NCBI RefSeq assembly: GCF_003943655.1
Contig: NZ_RJMM01000005.1
Location: forward strand, 12,735-59,311
DNA length: 46,577 nucleotides
Origin: Streptococcus sanguinis
Lineage (GTDB): Bacteria; Bacillota; Bacilli; Lactobacillales; Streptococcaceae
Direction of reading: 5' to 3'
Shown: positions 1 through 7,479 of the stretch, piece by piece
How the letters are laid out: each line of letters opens with the position of its first letter
Numbering within the stretch: position 1 is the first letter of the stretch
Program-made: the position numbers and the translations under genes
Notes under the pieces: generated by a model
Told to the model about the DNA's origin: nothing
The model's database searches: none
The model's input: the letters and a program-made list of their open reading frames with translations, nothing else

Positions 1-2
1 AT

Positions 3-1160
3 GAAATTGCAGCAGAGCTCGGGATTCCCATCGTCAACAAGCGGGTTTCAGTGACTCCGATTTCGCTGATTGGGGCAGCGACAGACAGCAGAGATTATGT
101 GCCGCTAGCCAAGTCTTTAGACAAGGCGGCCAAGGAAATCGGTGTTGACTTTATCGGCGGCTTCTCGGCCTTGGTACAAAAGGGCTATCAAAAAGGCGAT
201 GAAATTCTTATTAATTCTATTCCACGTGCTTTGGCTGAGACGGACAAGGTCTGCTCCTCTGTCAATATCGGCTCAACCAAGACCGGTATCAATATGACGG
301 CAGTGGCGGATATGGGGCGGATTATCAAGGAAACAGCCCAGCTTTCTGACATGGGGGCGGCCAAGCTAGTCGTCTTTTCCAATGCGGTAGAGGATAATCC
401 TTTCATGGCGGGTGCCTTCCATGGTGTCGGTGAAGCAGATGTGGTCATCAATGTCGGTGTTTCTGGGCCTGGTGTTGTCAAACGAGCCTTGGAAAAGGTT
501 CGTGGTGAGAGCTTTGACGTGGTCGCTGAAACGGTCAAGAAAACGGCCTTCAAAATCACCCGTATCGGTCAGTTAGTCGGTCAGATGGCCAGCGAGCGTC
601 TGGGCGTCAAGTTCGGGATTGTTGACTTGAGTCTGGCTCCAACACCGGCAGTCGGAGACTCAGTGGCCCGTGTCTTGGAAGAAATGGGCTTGGAAACAGT
701 TGGCACTCATGGCACGACAGCGGCGCTTGCCTTGCTAAATGACCAGGTCAAAAAAGGTGGTGTCATGGCCTGCAATCAGGTTGGTGGTCTGTCTGGTGCT
801 TTCATTCCTGTGTCAGAAGATGAGGGCATGATTGCTGCAGTACAGAATGGCTCGCTCAATCTAGAAAAGCTAGAAGCTATGACAGCTATCTGCTCGGTAG
901 GTTTGGATATGATTGCCATTCCAGAGGTGACACCGGCTGAAACCATCGCGGCCATGATTGCGGATGAGGCAGCGATTGGCGTTATCAATCAGAAGACGAC
1001 AGCTGTGCGGATTATTCCAAAGGGCAAGGAAGGCGATATGATTGAATTTGGCGGGCTCTTGGGAACAGCTCCGGTCATGAAGGTCAATCAGGCTTCGTCA
1101 GCTGCCTTTATCGCCCGGGGGGGTCAGATTCCAGCGCCCATTCACAGCTTTAAAAATTAA
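3..1160 (+). CDS. PFL family (UPF0210/DUF711) protein, 5' truncated by window edge
   Basis: The reading frame is open from base 3 with no start codon in view, so the gene begins upstream of the window. The GTG at 51 is internal, because the residues before it ([19 protein letters not shown]) continue the family sequence. About 385 residues are present. From recall the family is about 445 residues, so roughly 60 N-terminal residues are missing. The protein is rich in short Gly/Ala motifs ([39 protein letters not shown]). These match streptococcal UPF0210 proteins, which are annotated as PFL-like because of a fold resemblance to pyruvate formate-lyase. No reaction is established. Upstream partners, often a small ACT-domain protein in this family, lie outside the window. 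Confidence 0.88.
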   Translation, partial: EIAAELGIPIVNKRVSVTPISLIGAATDSRDYVPLAKSLDKAAKEIGVDFIGGFSALVQKGYQKGDEILINSIPRALAETDKVCSSVNIGSTKTGINMTAVADMGRIIKETAQLSDMGAAKLVVFSNAVEDNPFMAGAFHGVGEADVVINVGVSGPGVVKRALEKVRGESFDVVAETVKKTAFKITRIGQLVGQMASERLGVKFGIVDLSLAPTPAVGDSVARVLEEMGLETVGTHGTTAALALLNDQVKKGGVMACNQVGGLSGAFIPVSEDEGMIAAVQNGSLNLEKLEAMTAICSVGLDMIAIPEVTPAETIAAMIADEAAIGVINQKTTAVRIIPKGKEGDMIEFGGLLGTAPVMKVNQASSAAFIARGGQIPAPIHSFKN

Positions 1161-1292
1161 AAAGCTAGATTTGAAACAGCTTTTAAGATAGCCTCGTAAA
1201 GGACAGCTATTCAGTTTCCGAATAGGAGTTTGAGTGATTGAGTCTAGCTGGATGCTTGAAATGTAGGGGATTATAAGGAGATTGTTTAGGTT

Positions 1293-2189
1293 ATGAATAA
1301 AAGAGAGCTAGCTGAGCTGGCCCTTGATTTAGGTTTGGATTTTGATAAAGAGAGCGGCATTATATATGGCCGTAGAAGGGATTATGCTTTTTATCTAGAG
1401 ACCATAACAGATGGCGATGAATTTGCGATTTTCTTTTCAGTCAGATGTGAGCAGGGCTATATAGGTCGAGATACCTTAGAAGCTCTGATCAACGATTCCG
1501 AGGTCTTGATTGATTTTGAGAGAGCTGGCTATAGCCTAGCCTGTCAGATTTTGGCTAATCAAGACCGAGATTTGCTGCCGGACATTTTGGAGGAGGCTAT
1601 CGAAGACTGCACCCGCTACTTTGAGGAACAAGGGCTGGTTAGCGCCTGTGAGAAAACCGGTGAAACTGGAGATGTGAACCTGTATCAGTTCAAAGGAGAT
1701 TGGCTCTTTCTCACGCCATCTAGCTATGAGCGGATGGTTTCCATCTCACAGGATAAGGTGACAAAGCGCTCCCTTCCTCATCAAAGACCGCAGAAAATAC
1801 ATTATTTTCTGGGGATTGTCGGGGCTTTCTTGACTAGCTTGCTTGGTGCATGCCTTGTCTTCTTCCTGACAGGTGCATCCTTGGCTATGGGCTTCATATC
1901 AAGTTTTACACTGCTATTTAGCATTGCTTGTTATGAAAAGTTTGTCAAAGGGATTTCGGTTTTAGGAATTGTAGCAAGTTTCTTTTTTACTTTAACGATG
2001 AGCTTTGTAGCTGTTCAAATTGGTTATGCCAATTCTTTTTACCAAGGGGAAGGCAATATTTTGCAGGCTATTATCGCTATTAATAAAGCCGCTTTATCCG
2101 GACAGTTTGGTCTTAATTATTGGCTCCATTATCTGTTCATTGTTCTTGGATGTGTCAGTGCTGTAAAAGTTCATGTTAAGTCTCTATAG
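1293..2189 (+). CDS. Hypothetical membrane protein with soluble N-terminal domain
   Basis: I do not recognise a named family. The 298-residue protein has a soluble, acidic N-terminal part of about 160 residues. A basic stretch (KVTKRSLPHQRPQK) follows, then about four hydrophobic helices between residues 168 and 295. The layout suggests a cytoplasmic domain on a C-terminal membrane anchor. The ATG at 1293 is preceded by AAGGAG (1275-1280) at a rather long spacing of 12 nt. The gene stands alone, with no partner close enough to suggest an operon. Hairpins CTATTC/GAATAG (1207-1225) and GGAGAAC/GTTCTCC (2234-2250) flank it. No function is proposed. Confidence 0.7.
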   Translation: MNKRELAELALDLGLDFDKESGIIYGRRRDYAFYLETITDGDEFAIFFSVRCEQGYIGRDTLEALINDSEVLIDFERAGYSLACQILANQDRDLLPDILEEAIEDCTRYFEEQGLVSACEKTGETGDVNLYQFKGDWLFLTPSSYERMVSISQDKVTKRSLPHQRPQKIHYFLGIVGAFLTSLLGACLVFFLTGASLAMGFISSFTLLFSIACYEKFVKGISVLGIVASFFFTLTMSFVAVQIGYANSFYQGEGNILQAIIAINKAALSGQFGLNYWLHYLFIVLGCVSAVKVHVKSL

Positions 2190-2233
2190 TTGATTAGATG
2201 CTGATTTCACGGTAAGCCTCTGTCTATCATAGC

Positions 2234-2260
2234 GGAGAACTGAGTTCTCCCTCTTCTTTA
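2234..2260 (+). terminator. Weak terminator-like hairpin after the membrane protein gene
   Basis: GGAGAAC and GTTCTCC form a perfect 7-bp stem with a TGA loop. The following tract is pyrimidine-rich (CTCTTCTTT) rather than a clean U-run, so termination may be partial. Confidence 0.4.
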
Positions 2261-2325
2261 TCCTAAAGAATTCGAAGGCCTTTTTCAAAATTTACTATAA
2301 CAAACAAAAATAAAAGAGGTAAACT

Positions 2326-3027
2326 ATGTCAAAAACAAGACTCTATGTTATCCGTCATGGCAAGACCATGTTTAATACTATCGGCCGGGCACAGGGCTGG
2401 TCTGATACGCCGCTGACTGCCGAAGGCGAGCGCGGTATTCGTGAGCTGGGTATCGGATTGCGAGAGTCTGGCTTGCCTTTTATCAAGGCTTTTTCAAGTG
2501 ATAGCGGCAGGACCATTCAGACCATGGGGATTATCCTAGAGGAGCTGGGTCTGACTGGCCAGATTCCCTATCGCTATGACAAGCGCATCCGGGAGTGGTG
2601 TTTCGGAAGTTTTGATGGTGCCTATGGGGGTGAGCTCTTTCATGGCGTTATCCCACGAGTTCTTAAGACGGATAATTACAAAGAGCTCAGTTGGCCGGAT
2701 TTGGCGAATGGTCTGGTAGAAGTGGATTCGGCTGGCTGGGCTGAGCCTTGGGACAAGCTTAGCGGTCGGATTTTAGAAGGCTTTGAAGCCATTGCTAGAG
2801 AGGTGGAGTCCTCTGGCGGCGGCAATGCTCTGGTTGTCAGCCACAGCATGACCATTGGTACTTTGGCTTATCTGGTTGATGAGAATATCACGAAAAATCC
2901 TAATGTCGATAATGGCAGTGTCACAGTGTTGGAGTATGAAAATGGTCGCTTCAGCATTCAAGCTCTGGGCGATGTGTCTTACCGTCAGCTCGGCGCAGCT
3001 ATATTGGACCGAGAAAATCAAGAATAA
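2326..3027 (+). CDS. Histidine phosphatase (phosphoglycerate mutase-like) paralogue 1
   Basis: This 233-residue protein belongs to the histidine phosphatase superfamily. The catalytic RHG motif is at residues 10-12 (VIRHGKTMFNT), followed by GRAQGWSDTPLT, a basic core SSDSGRTIQT, and the second catalytic histidine in VVSHSMTIGT. The reaction would go through a phospho-histidine. The substrate cannot be told from sequence, and a glycolytic mutase role is unlikely for this short, divergent form. The ATG at 2326 follows AGAGGTAAACT. The next gene is a close tandem copy. Its terminator stem begins over the stop codon. Confidence 0.9.
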   Translation: MSKTRLYVIRHGKTMFNTIGRAQGWSDTPLTAEGERGIRELGIGLRESGLPFIKAFSSDSGRTIQTMGIILEELGLTGQIPYRYDKRIREWCFGSFDGAYGGELFHGVIPRVLKTDNYKELSWPDLANGLVEVDSAGWAEPWDKLSGRILEGFEAIAREVESSGGGNALVVSHSMTIGTLAYLVDENITKNPNVDNGSVTVLEYENGRFSIQALGDVSYRQLGAAILDRENQE

Positions 3028-3055
3028 GCGGGAGTTTTGAGACTCCTGCTTTTTG
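3026..3055 (+). terminator. Rho-independent terminator between the phosphatase paralogues
   Basis: AAGCGGGAGT (3026-3035) pairs with ACTCCTGCTT (3042-3051) through one G-U pair, with a TTTGAG loop and a T-run. The 5' arm overlaps the TAA stop codon of the first paralogue. Confidence 0.8.
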
Positions 3056-3091
3056 CTTTGAAAGCCAGATGGCGCCAATTTCTTTATAAAA

Positions 3092-3100
3092 TGGTATAAT
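3092..3100 (+). promoter_or_regulatory. Extended -10 promoter of phosphatase paralogue 2
   Basis: TGG followed by TATAAT (3095-3100) forms an extended -10 element 26 nt before the ATG. No convincing -35 lies 16-18 bp upstream. It sits just after the terminator of the first paralogue, so the second copy appears separately transcribed. Confidence 0.55.
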
Positions 3101-3126
3101 ATGAAAAGAATAACGGAGGAAATGAA

Positions 3127-3825
3127 ATGGCAAAAACAAGATTATACTTGGTTCGTCATGGCAAAACCATGTTTAATACTATCGGCCGGGCTCAAGGCTG
3201 GTCTGATACCCCTTTGACTGAAGTTGGGGAACGTGGCATTCATGAGTTGGGCATTGGCCTGAGAGAAGCTGGGCTAGAGTTCAAATTAGCCCGTTCTAGT
3301 GACAGCGGCCGAACTATTCAGACCATGGGCATTATTCTAGAGGAGCTGGGATTGACAGGACAGATTCCTTATACCTTTGACAAGCGGATTCGCGAATGGT
3401 GCTTTGGCAGTTTTGACGGTGGTTATGATGGAGAACTCTTTATGGGTGTGATGCCCCGGGTTTTCAATATTGAGCATGTCCATCAGCTCAGCTATGCTGA
3501 GTTGGCAGAAGGTCTTGTAGAAGTCGATACAGCTGGCTGGGCGGAAAACTGGGAAAAGCTCAGCGGCCGAATCTGGGAAGGTTTTTCAGCCATAGCTGAG
3601 GAGCTGGAAGCTGCTGGCGGTGGCAATGCTCTTGTCGTTAGCCACGGCATGACCATCGGAACCTTTGTCTATCTAATCAATCGAACTCGGCCTCATGGTT
3701 TGGACAATGGTAGTGTGACGGTTGTAGACTATGAAGACGGTAAATTCACAGTAGCTTGCGTCGGAGACATGTCTTATCGAGAGGTCGGTGCCAAAGTAAT
3801 GGAGGAAGAAGTTGAAGCGCGCTAA
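3127..3825 (+). CDS. Histidine phosphatase (phosphoglycerate mutase-like) paralogue 2
   Basis: This 232-residue protein is a close homologue of the preceding gene. Both share RHGKTMFNTIGRAQGWSDTP, the DSGRTIQTMGIILEELGLTG core, the KRIREWCFGSFDG segment and the second histidine (VVSHGMTIGT). The copies diverge most around residues 110-130 and at the C-terminus. The start is ATG 3127 with the Shine-Dalgarno ACGGAGGAA just upstream. Its last 14 bases overlap the start of the carboxypeptidase gene, so the two are translationally linked. The substrate is unknown. Confidence 0.9.
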   Translation: MAKTRLYLVRHGKTMFNTIGRAQGWSDTPLTEVGERGIHELGIGLREAGLEFKLARSSDSGRTIQTMGIILEELGLTGQIPYTFDKRIREWCFGSFDGGYDGELFMGVMPRVFNIEHVHQLSYAELAEGLVEVDTAGWAENWEKLSGRIWEGFSAIAEELEAAGGGNALVVSHGMTIGTFVYLINRTRPHGLDNGSVTVVDYEDGKFTVACVGDMSYREVGAKVMEEEVEAR

Positions 3826-4600
3826 ACATCGCAAAGAAAAGAGAAAATCGAAGTCTAAGAAGATTGGGTTAACGTTTTTGTTGTTAACCGTCTTGTATCT
3901 GGCAGCTGGAGGAACGGTGATTTATTTCCGTCCGTCCCTGCTGCAGGATCTGCTTGCAAAGATTCAGTTTTCGGGTTCGTCCAGCAGTTCTGCTACGAAG
4001 GGCACTTCTAGCTCAGAGAGTTCGCAGTCTGATTTGCCCAAAGTTTCTTCTGCTGACTGGAATTTGATTTTGGTCAATCGTGACAACCAGCAAGAAGAAA
4101 AGACACCTGATCTAACTCAGATTGGAGAGGTCCAGGTCGACAGCCGCATTGCTGAAAATACTCGGCAATTCCTAGCTGCAGCCCAAGCGATAGCTCCTGA
4201 AGAAACTTTAATCTCTGGCTATCGCAGCCGAGCGGAGCAGGAGGAACTCTATAACGAAAAAGTTGCTGGGGAAGTCGCCAAAGGCTTGTCAAATGAAGAA
4301 GCAGTCAGTATCGTGCTGAAGCAGGTGCAGCTTCCAGGAGCCAGCGAACATCAAACGGGCTTGGCTATTGATATGAGCGTTCCAGAAGGCCAGGAGGATG
4401 AACTGGCAGCCAAAATTGCTGAGCTAGCTCCGCAATATGGCTTTGTCCTTCGCTATCCGGATGGCAAGAGTGATATTACTGGAGTTGATTTTGAGAATTG
4501 GCATTACCGCTATGTCGGTGTGGAGAATGCCCAGTATATGCAGAAGCATAATCTGGTTCTGGAAGAATATATCGCCCTGCTGAAGGCAGCTGGAAAATAA
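3812..4600 (+). CDS. D-alanyl-D-alanine carboxypeptidase, LdcB/VanY family (M15B)
   Basis: The 262-residue protein starts at TTG 3812, fixed by GGAGGAAG at 3801-3808 inside the end of the previous gene. A very basic N-terminus (about residues 1-17) precedes a membrane helix at about 19-39 and a Ser-rich linker at about 52-72. The catalytic domain then carries the zinc-peptidase motifs SGYRS, SEHQTGLAIDMSV (HxxGxxxD) and WHYRYVG. The family trims stem peptides in peptidoglycan at the outer membrane face. Substrate preference (pentapeptide or tetrapeptide) cannot be decided here. It lacks a lipobox cysteine, unlike some relatives, so it should be held by its uncleaved helix. Confidence 0.88.
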   Translation: MKRAKHRKEKRKSKSKKIGLTFLLLTVLYLAAGGTVIYFRPSLLQDLLAKIQFSGSSSSSATKGTSSSESSQSDLPKVSSADWNLILVNRDNQQEEKTPDLTQIGEVQVDSRIAENTRQFLAAAQAIAPEETLISGYRSRAEQEELYNEKVAGEVAKGLSNEEAVSIVLKQVQLPGASEHQTGLAIDMSVPEGQEDELAAKIAELAPQYGFVLRYPDGKSDITGVDFENWHYRYVGVENAQYMQKHNLVLEEYIALLKAAGK

Positions 4601-4606
4601 AAAAGT

Positions 4607-4630
4607 AAGTCAGGTGTTCCTGGCTTTTTC
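4607..4630 (+). terminator. Rho-independent terminator after the carboxypeptidase gene
   Basis: AAGTCAGG (4607-4614) pairs with CCTGGCTT (4619-4626) around a TGTT loop, followed by a T-run. Confidence 0.75.
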
Positions 4631-4743
4631 TATGCAGATTTATCAGGATGCAGCTCTCTAATCCTTTTAGCTCCTGATTAAATCAACTACAAGTATTGAA
4701 AGATAAAAATGAATCACTTTCTGTAAAAAATATTTATAAATCC

Positions 4744-4772
4744 TTGACAACTATATCGGACTGCGATATAAT
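4744..4772 (+). promoter_or_regulatory. Promoter of the PadR-DUF2812-ABC operon
   Basis: TTGACA (4744-4749) and TATAAT (4767-4772) are both perfect consensus hexamers with a 17-bp spacer. Such a strong promoter is expected to be held down by a repressor, and an inverted repeat fills the spacer. Confidence 0.88.
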
Positions 4773-4794
4773 TTTTATATCAAGGTTCGATATA
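4752..4794 (+). promoter_or_regulatory. Twin palindromic operators, probable PadR-binding sites
   Basis: Copy 1 is TATATCG-GACTG-CGATATA at 4752-4770, a perfect 7-bp inverted repeat inside the promoter spacer and -10. Copy 2 is TATATCA-AGGTT-CGATATA at 4776-4794, one base short of perfect and just downstream of the -10. The copies start exactly 24 bp apart. Binding would block RNA polymerase. PadR as the ligand is inferred from its being the first gene downstream. Confidence 0.75.
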
Positions 4795-4818
4795 TCGAGG
4801 TGAAAGTGAGATAAAAAG

Positions 4819-5142
4819 ATGAGTGGATTGACAGAAAAGCTTAGGAGAGTCTATGTGCCAATGACAGAGACAGGTTTTTATATCCTCTTCTGTCTTCAAA
4901 AGGAGAGGCATGGTTACAGTATTACTCAAAAAGTCAAGGAACTGACAGAAGGGCAGCTATCTATCAGCCCGGGAACCATGTACGGAACCTTGGCAAAGAT
5001 GGAAAAAGATGGTCTGATTGTCTTTGTTCGTGAGGAAGAAAAGAGAAAGCTCTATTCTATCACGGAGCTTGGAAGACAGATTTTAGAGTTGGAAATCCAG
5101 CGGATTGAGCGCCTTTACCGCAATAGTAAGGAGGAAGTTTGA
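4819..5142 (+). CDS. PadR family transcriptional regulator
   Basis: This 107-residue protein is a PadR-type winged-helix regulator. The helix-turn-helix spans roughly residues 16-60 (FYILFCLQKERHGYSITQKVKEL, then SPGTMYGTLAKMEKDGLI). The wing is EEEKRKLYSITELGR, and a short C-terminal helix suits dimerisation. Short PadR proteins of this type commonly repress neighbouring membrane-transport genes. It heads a four-gene operon with DUF2812, an ABC ATPase and a permease. Two palindromes over its promoter suggest autorepression. The nearest Shine-Dalgarno-like sequence (GAGGTGAAAG) lies unusually far (about 12-15 nt) from the ATG. Confidence 0.9.
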   Translation: MSGLTEKLRRVYVPMTETGFYILFCLQKERHGYSITQKVKELTEGQLSISPGTMYGTLAKMEKDGLIVFVREEEKRKLYSITELGRQILELEIQRIERLYRNSKEEV

Positions 5143-5714
5143 TGGAAAAGAAGATTGTCTATAAAATCTTTACCATTGCAGACTATGACAGAGAAGCGGC
5201 TTATTTTAAAAAAATGCATAGCCAAGGCTGGAAATTGAAAAAAGTAAGTTATTCTCACTTTCTTGTTGCGGTTCGTTATGCTTTTGAAGCCTGTCCGCCT
5301 CAGGACGTGGCCTATCAATTAGATTTTCGCCCCATAAAGAAGGCGGAGCAAGAATCCTATTATCAACTGTTTGAGGATTGTGGCTGGGAGCATATTACAA
5401 ACTTTAATCAATTTTCTTATTTCCGCAAGCCAGTTTCTCAGATTGATGCGGAGAGCAATCTTGAAATCTATAATGACGCATGGTCTAAGCTAGAAATGGT
5501 CAAGCGTTTACTTGTATGGCGGTTTTTGCCAGCCATCATGGTTTTGTGTGTCACGACTTATCTCATTCTAGATATTTCCCAGAAAAGTTTGAAAGCAAGT
5601 CTGTTATTCAAATCAATCTTAGCAATAGACTGTCTTATATTGCTCATTCTGTTCTGTCAACTGGTCCATATTGCCTTGCGTTTTTGGAAAATGAGGCAGG
5701 AACTGAAAGACTGA
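5142..5714 (+). CDS. DUF2812 domain-containing membrane protein
   Basis: The 190-residue protein begins at ATG 5142, which overlaps the PadR stop codon by one base. GGAGGAAG lies 6-7 nt upstream, so the TTG at 5139 is not preferred. The N-terminal ~110 residues form the soluble DUF2812 domain, with typical motifs (REAAYFKKMHSQGWKLKKV, YQLDFRP, DCGWEHI, YFRKP). Two membrane helices follow at about 124-146 and 153-175. DUF2812 genes regularly sit directly behind padR genes. The biochemical role is unknown, and an anti-regulator or envelope sensor is a reasonable guess only. Confidence 0.85.
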   Translation: MEKKIVYKIFTIADYDREAAYFKKMHSQGWKLKKVSYSHFLVAVRYAFEACPPQDVAYQLDFRPIKKAEQESYYQLFEDCGWEHITNFNQFSYFRKPVSQIDAESNLEIYNDAWSKLEMVKRLLVWRFLPAIMVLCVTTYLILDISQKSLKASLLFKSILAIDCLILLILFCQLVHIALRFWKMRQELKD

Positions 5715-5755
5715 TTGCAGTTTTGTTAAATACTGTTGTGAAAGCGAGGAAAACA

Positions 5756-6595
5756 ATGAAAAAGACCATTATTGAAGTGCAAGGCTTGAAAAAGAAATTC
5801 AAGGAACAAGAAGCCTTAGCAGGAATCGATTTTTCCATCCGAGAGGGAGAAATCTTTGGCTTCCTAGGACCATCTGGATCTGGTAAAACGACGACTATCA
5901 ATATCTTGACTGGTCAGTTGTCTGCAGATGCTGGGACAGCTCATGTGCTGTCTGCACCGGTTGAGGATTTGAAGGCAGAAGTGCTGGAGCAGATAGGGAT
6001 TGTCAGCGATGGCAGTGGTTTTTATGAAAAGGTGTCACTTTATAAAAATCTCAAAGCCTATGCCATGCTCTTTGGGGTTAAGATGACAGAAGTCGATGAA
6101 CTTCTCCGAAAAGTGGGGCTTTATGATAGCCGCAACAAGGTGGCTGAAAAACTATCTACGGGTATGAAACAACGGATGCTACTGGTTCGAGCCCTGATTA
6201 ATCAGCCCAAATTGCTCTTTTTGGATGAGCCAACCAGTGGTTTGGATCCGTCAACCTCTCGCACCATTCATGAACTACTGCTGGAACTAAAAGCTCAGGG
6301 GACAACTATTTTTCTGACGACTCATGATATGCAGGAAGCTACCCTCTTGTGTGATCGCTTGGCCTTGCTAAGTAAAGGAAAACTAGTCGAAGTAGGCAGT
6401 CCGCATGAGATAATCCAAAAGTATAATACAGATAAGAGGGTTCGTTTAGAATATGAAGATTTGACGACGAAGACAGTTACCTTTGATGAACTGCAAGGTG
6501 GTTTGGATTTGTCCAATGTTATCAGTATTCATTCCTGCGAACCAACTTTGGAAGATGTTTTCATCACTTTGACAGGAGGTACCTTAAATGTCTAA
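5756..6595 (+). CDS. ABC transporter ATP-binding protein (ABC-2 exporter type)
   Basis: This is a 279-residue ATPase. The start is ATG 5756, preceded by GCGAGGA; longer in-frame starts would overlap the DUF2812 gene heavily. It shows Walker A GPSGSGKTTT, a degenerate signature LSTGMKQRM in place of LSGGQ, Walker B LLFLDEPTSGLDP and the switch histidine in TTHDMQE. The C-terminal extension after about residue 215 is typical of drug, lipid or antibiotic exporters. It pairs with the permease whose start overlaps its end by 8 bp. The substrate cannot be predicted. Confidence 0.9.
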   Translation: MKKTIIEVQGLKKKFKEQEALAGIDFSIREGEIFGFLGPSGSGKTTTINILTGQLSADAGTAHVLSAPVEDLKAEVLEQIGIVSDGSGFYEKVSLYKNLKAYAMLFGVKMTEVDELLRKVGLYDSRNKVAEKLSTGMKQRMLLVRALINQPKLLFLDEPTSGLDPSTSRTIHELLLELKAQGTTIFLTTHDMQEATLLCDRLALLSKGKLVEVGSPHEIIQKYNTDKRVRLEYEDLTTKTVTFDELQGGLDLSNVISIHSCEPTLEDVFITLTGGTLNV

Positions 6596-7316
6596 TAAAT
6601 TCAAAGGTATGATTTGGCTGAGAGGTCAAGTGACACTAGCTAATAAAAGTATTCTATTGCAGGTTTTTATGCCGATTTTCCTCATTTTTCTCTATAAATT
6701 TATTTTTTCTCTGAATGGAGCAGGTAAGGAAATTGGAGCGGATAAACTAGCTACTATGTTGCTTACGGTCTCTCTGCCCTTCTCTCTAGCCATGTCAGTT
6801 GGGACACCTATTATCATCATCCTAGCTGAGGAAAGAGAAAAACATAATTTGCAAAGTTTGCGCTTGTCTGGTGTGACAGCTGGTCAATACATTCTCTCTG
6901 CTTTAATCTGGCCAGCGATTATTGGGATTTTTTATATCGTTATTACCCCAATTTTGGTGGGAGCCAAGCTTTCTAAACATCTGTTCAGCTATGGTTTGGT
7001 TCTCTTATTGACCATGCTGGTCTTAATTTTCTTCTTTTTAATGGTTGGTCTGTTTTGTAAAAATCAGGTCATGGCACAATCTCTTAGTGTTCCAGCCATG
7101 CTCTTGGCGGCATTTATTCCTATGTTTTCAAATATGAGCGAGGAGTTATTTAAGGTGCTGCGTTATAGCTTTATGGGCCTCTTTAGTAGTTATATGAAAG
7201 ATTGGTCTCATTTCCATTTATGGAGTGGAGAATTTTTGGCTCTGCTAGTTTGGCTGCTTCTTTTTGCAGGAATTTCTTTCTATTTGATGCGCCATTTGCA
7301 AATCTTGGACGACTAA
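6588..7316 (+). CDS. ABC-2 type transporter permease
   Basis: This 242-residue integral membrane protein has about six hydrophobic helices. The central conserved region (PIIIILAEEREKHNLQSLRLSGVTAGQYILSA) is the typical ABC-2 permease motif region. The ATG overlaps the end of the ATPase gene, indicating translational coupling. It is the last gene of the PadR operon. The terminator hairpin just downstream is formed by a CIRCE element of the heat-shock operon. Likely an exporter half; its substrate is not evident. Confidence 0.87.
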   Translation: MSNKFKGMIWLRGQVTLANKSILLQVFMPIFLIFLYKFIFSLNGAGKEIGADKLATMLLTVSLPFSLAMSVGTPIIIILAEEREKHNLQSLRLSGVTAGQYILSALIWPAIIGIFYIVITPILVGAKLSKHLFSYGLVLLLTMLVLIFFFLMVGLFCKNQVMAQSLSVPAMLLAAFIPMFSNMSEELFKVLRYSFMGLFSSYMKDWSHFHLWSGEFLALLVWLLLFAGISFYLMRHLQILDD

Positions 7317-7337
7317 TCTAGGTCGCTAGACCGATTT

Positions 7338-7370
7338 TTAGCACTCTTGTAAAAAGAGTGCTAATTTTTT
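7338..7370 (+). promoter_or_regulatory. CIRCE operator 1, also a Rho-independent terminator
   Basis: TTAGCACTC (7338-7346), N9 and GAGTGCTAA (7356-7364) match the CIRCE consensus perfectly. CIRCE is the HrcA-binding site of class I heat-shock operons. It is followed at once by a T6 run (7365-7370), so as RNA it is also a 9-bp terminator hairpin for the upstream ABC operon. It lies upstream of the hrcA -35 element. Confidence 0.95.
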
Positions 7371-7381
7371 GAGTTTTTGTC

Positions 7382-7409
7382 TTGACTTTGGTGTGGAAGA
7401 GTGTATAAT
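7382..7409 (+). promoter_or_regulatory. SigA promoter of the hrcA-grpE-dnaK operon
   Basis: TTGACT (7382-7387) and TATAAT (7404-7409) are separated by 16 bp. The promoter lies between two CIRCE elements. Transcription should begin near 7416-7418, placing the second CIRCE at the very 5' end of the mRNA. Confidence 0.9.
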
Positions 7410-7420
7410 AGAATCATGAG

Positions 7421-7447
7421 TTAGCACTCGAGGTGGTCGAGTGCTAA
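7421..7447 (+). promoter_or_regulatory. CIRCE operator 2
   Basis: TTAGCACTC (7421-7429), N9 and GAGTGCTAA (7439-7447) form a second perfect CIRCE site 74 nt downstream of the +1-side arm of the first, just after the predicted transcription start. Bound HrcA would block initiation, and the transcribed hairpin may also affect mRNA stability. Confidence 0.95.
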
Positions 7448-7479
7448 TCGACAACAGAATCTTGATTGGAGGTGATGCC

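Noticed and set aside
1160..1184. AAAAGCT/AGCTTTT as a terminator after the UPF0210 gene
   Set aside because: The stem is short and A/T-rich with only four T residues; termination is doubtful.
5516..5755. Extension of the ABC ATPase gene upstream to 5516
   Set aside because: It would overlap the DUF2812 gene by about 200 bp in another frame; ATG 5756 gives the normal family N-terminus.
7441..7479. Longer HrcA start at GTG 7441
   Set aside because: This codon falls inside the second CIRCE element and has no Shine-Dalgarno; GTG 7480 has GGAGGTGAT at proper spacing and fits the family start.
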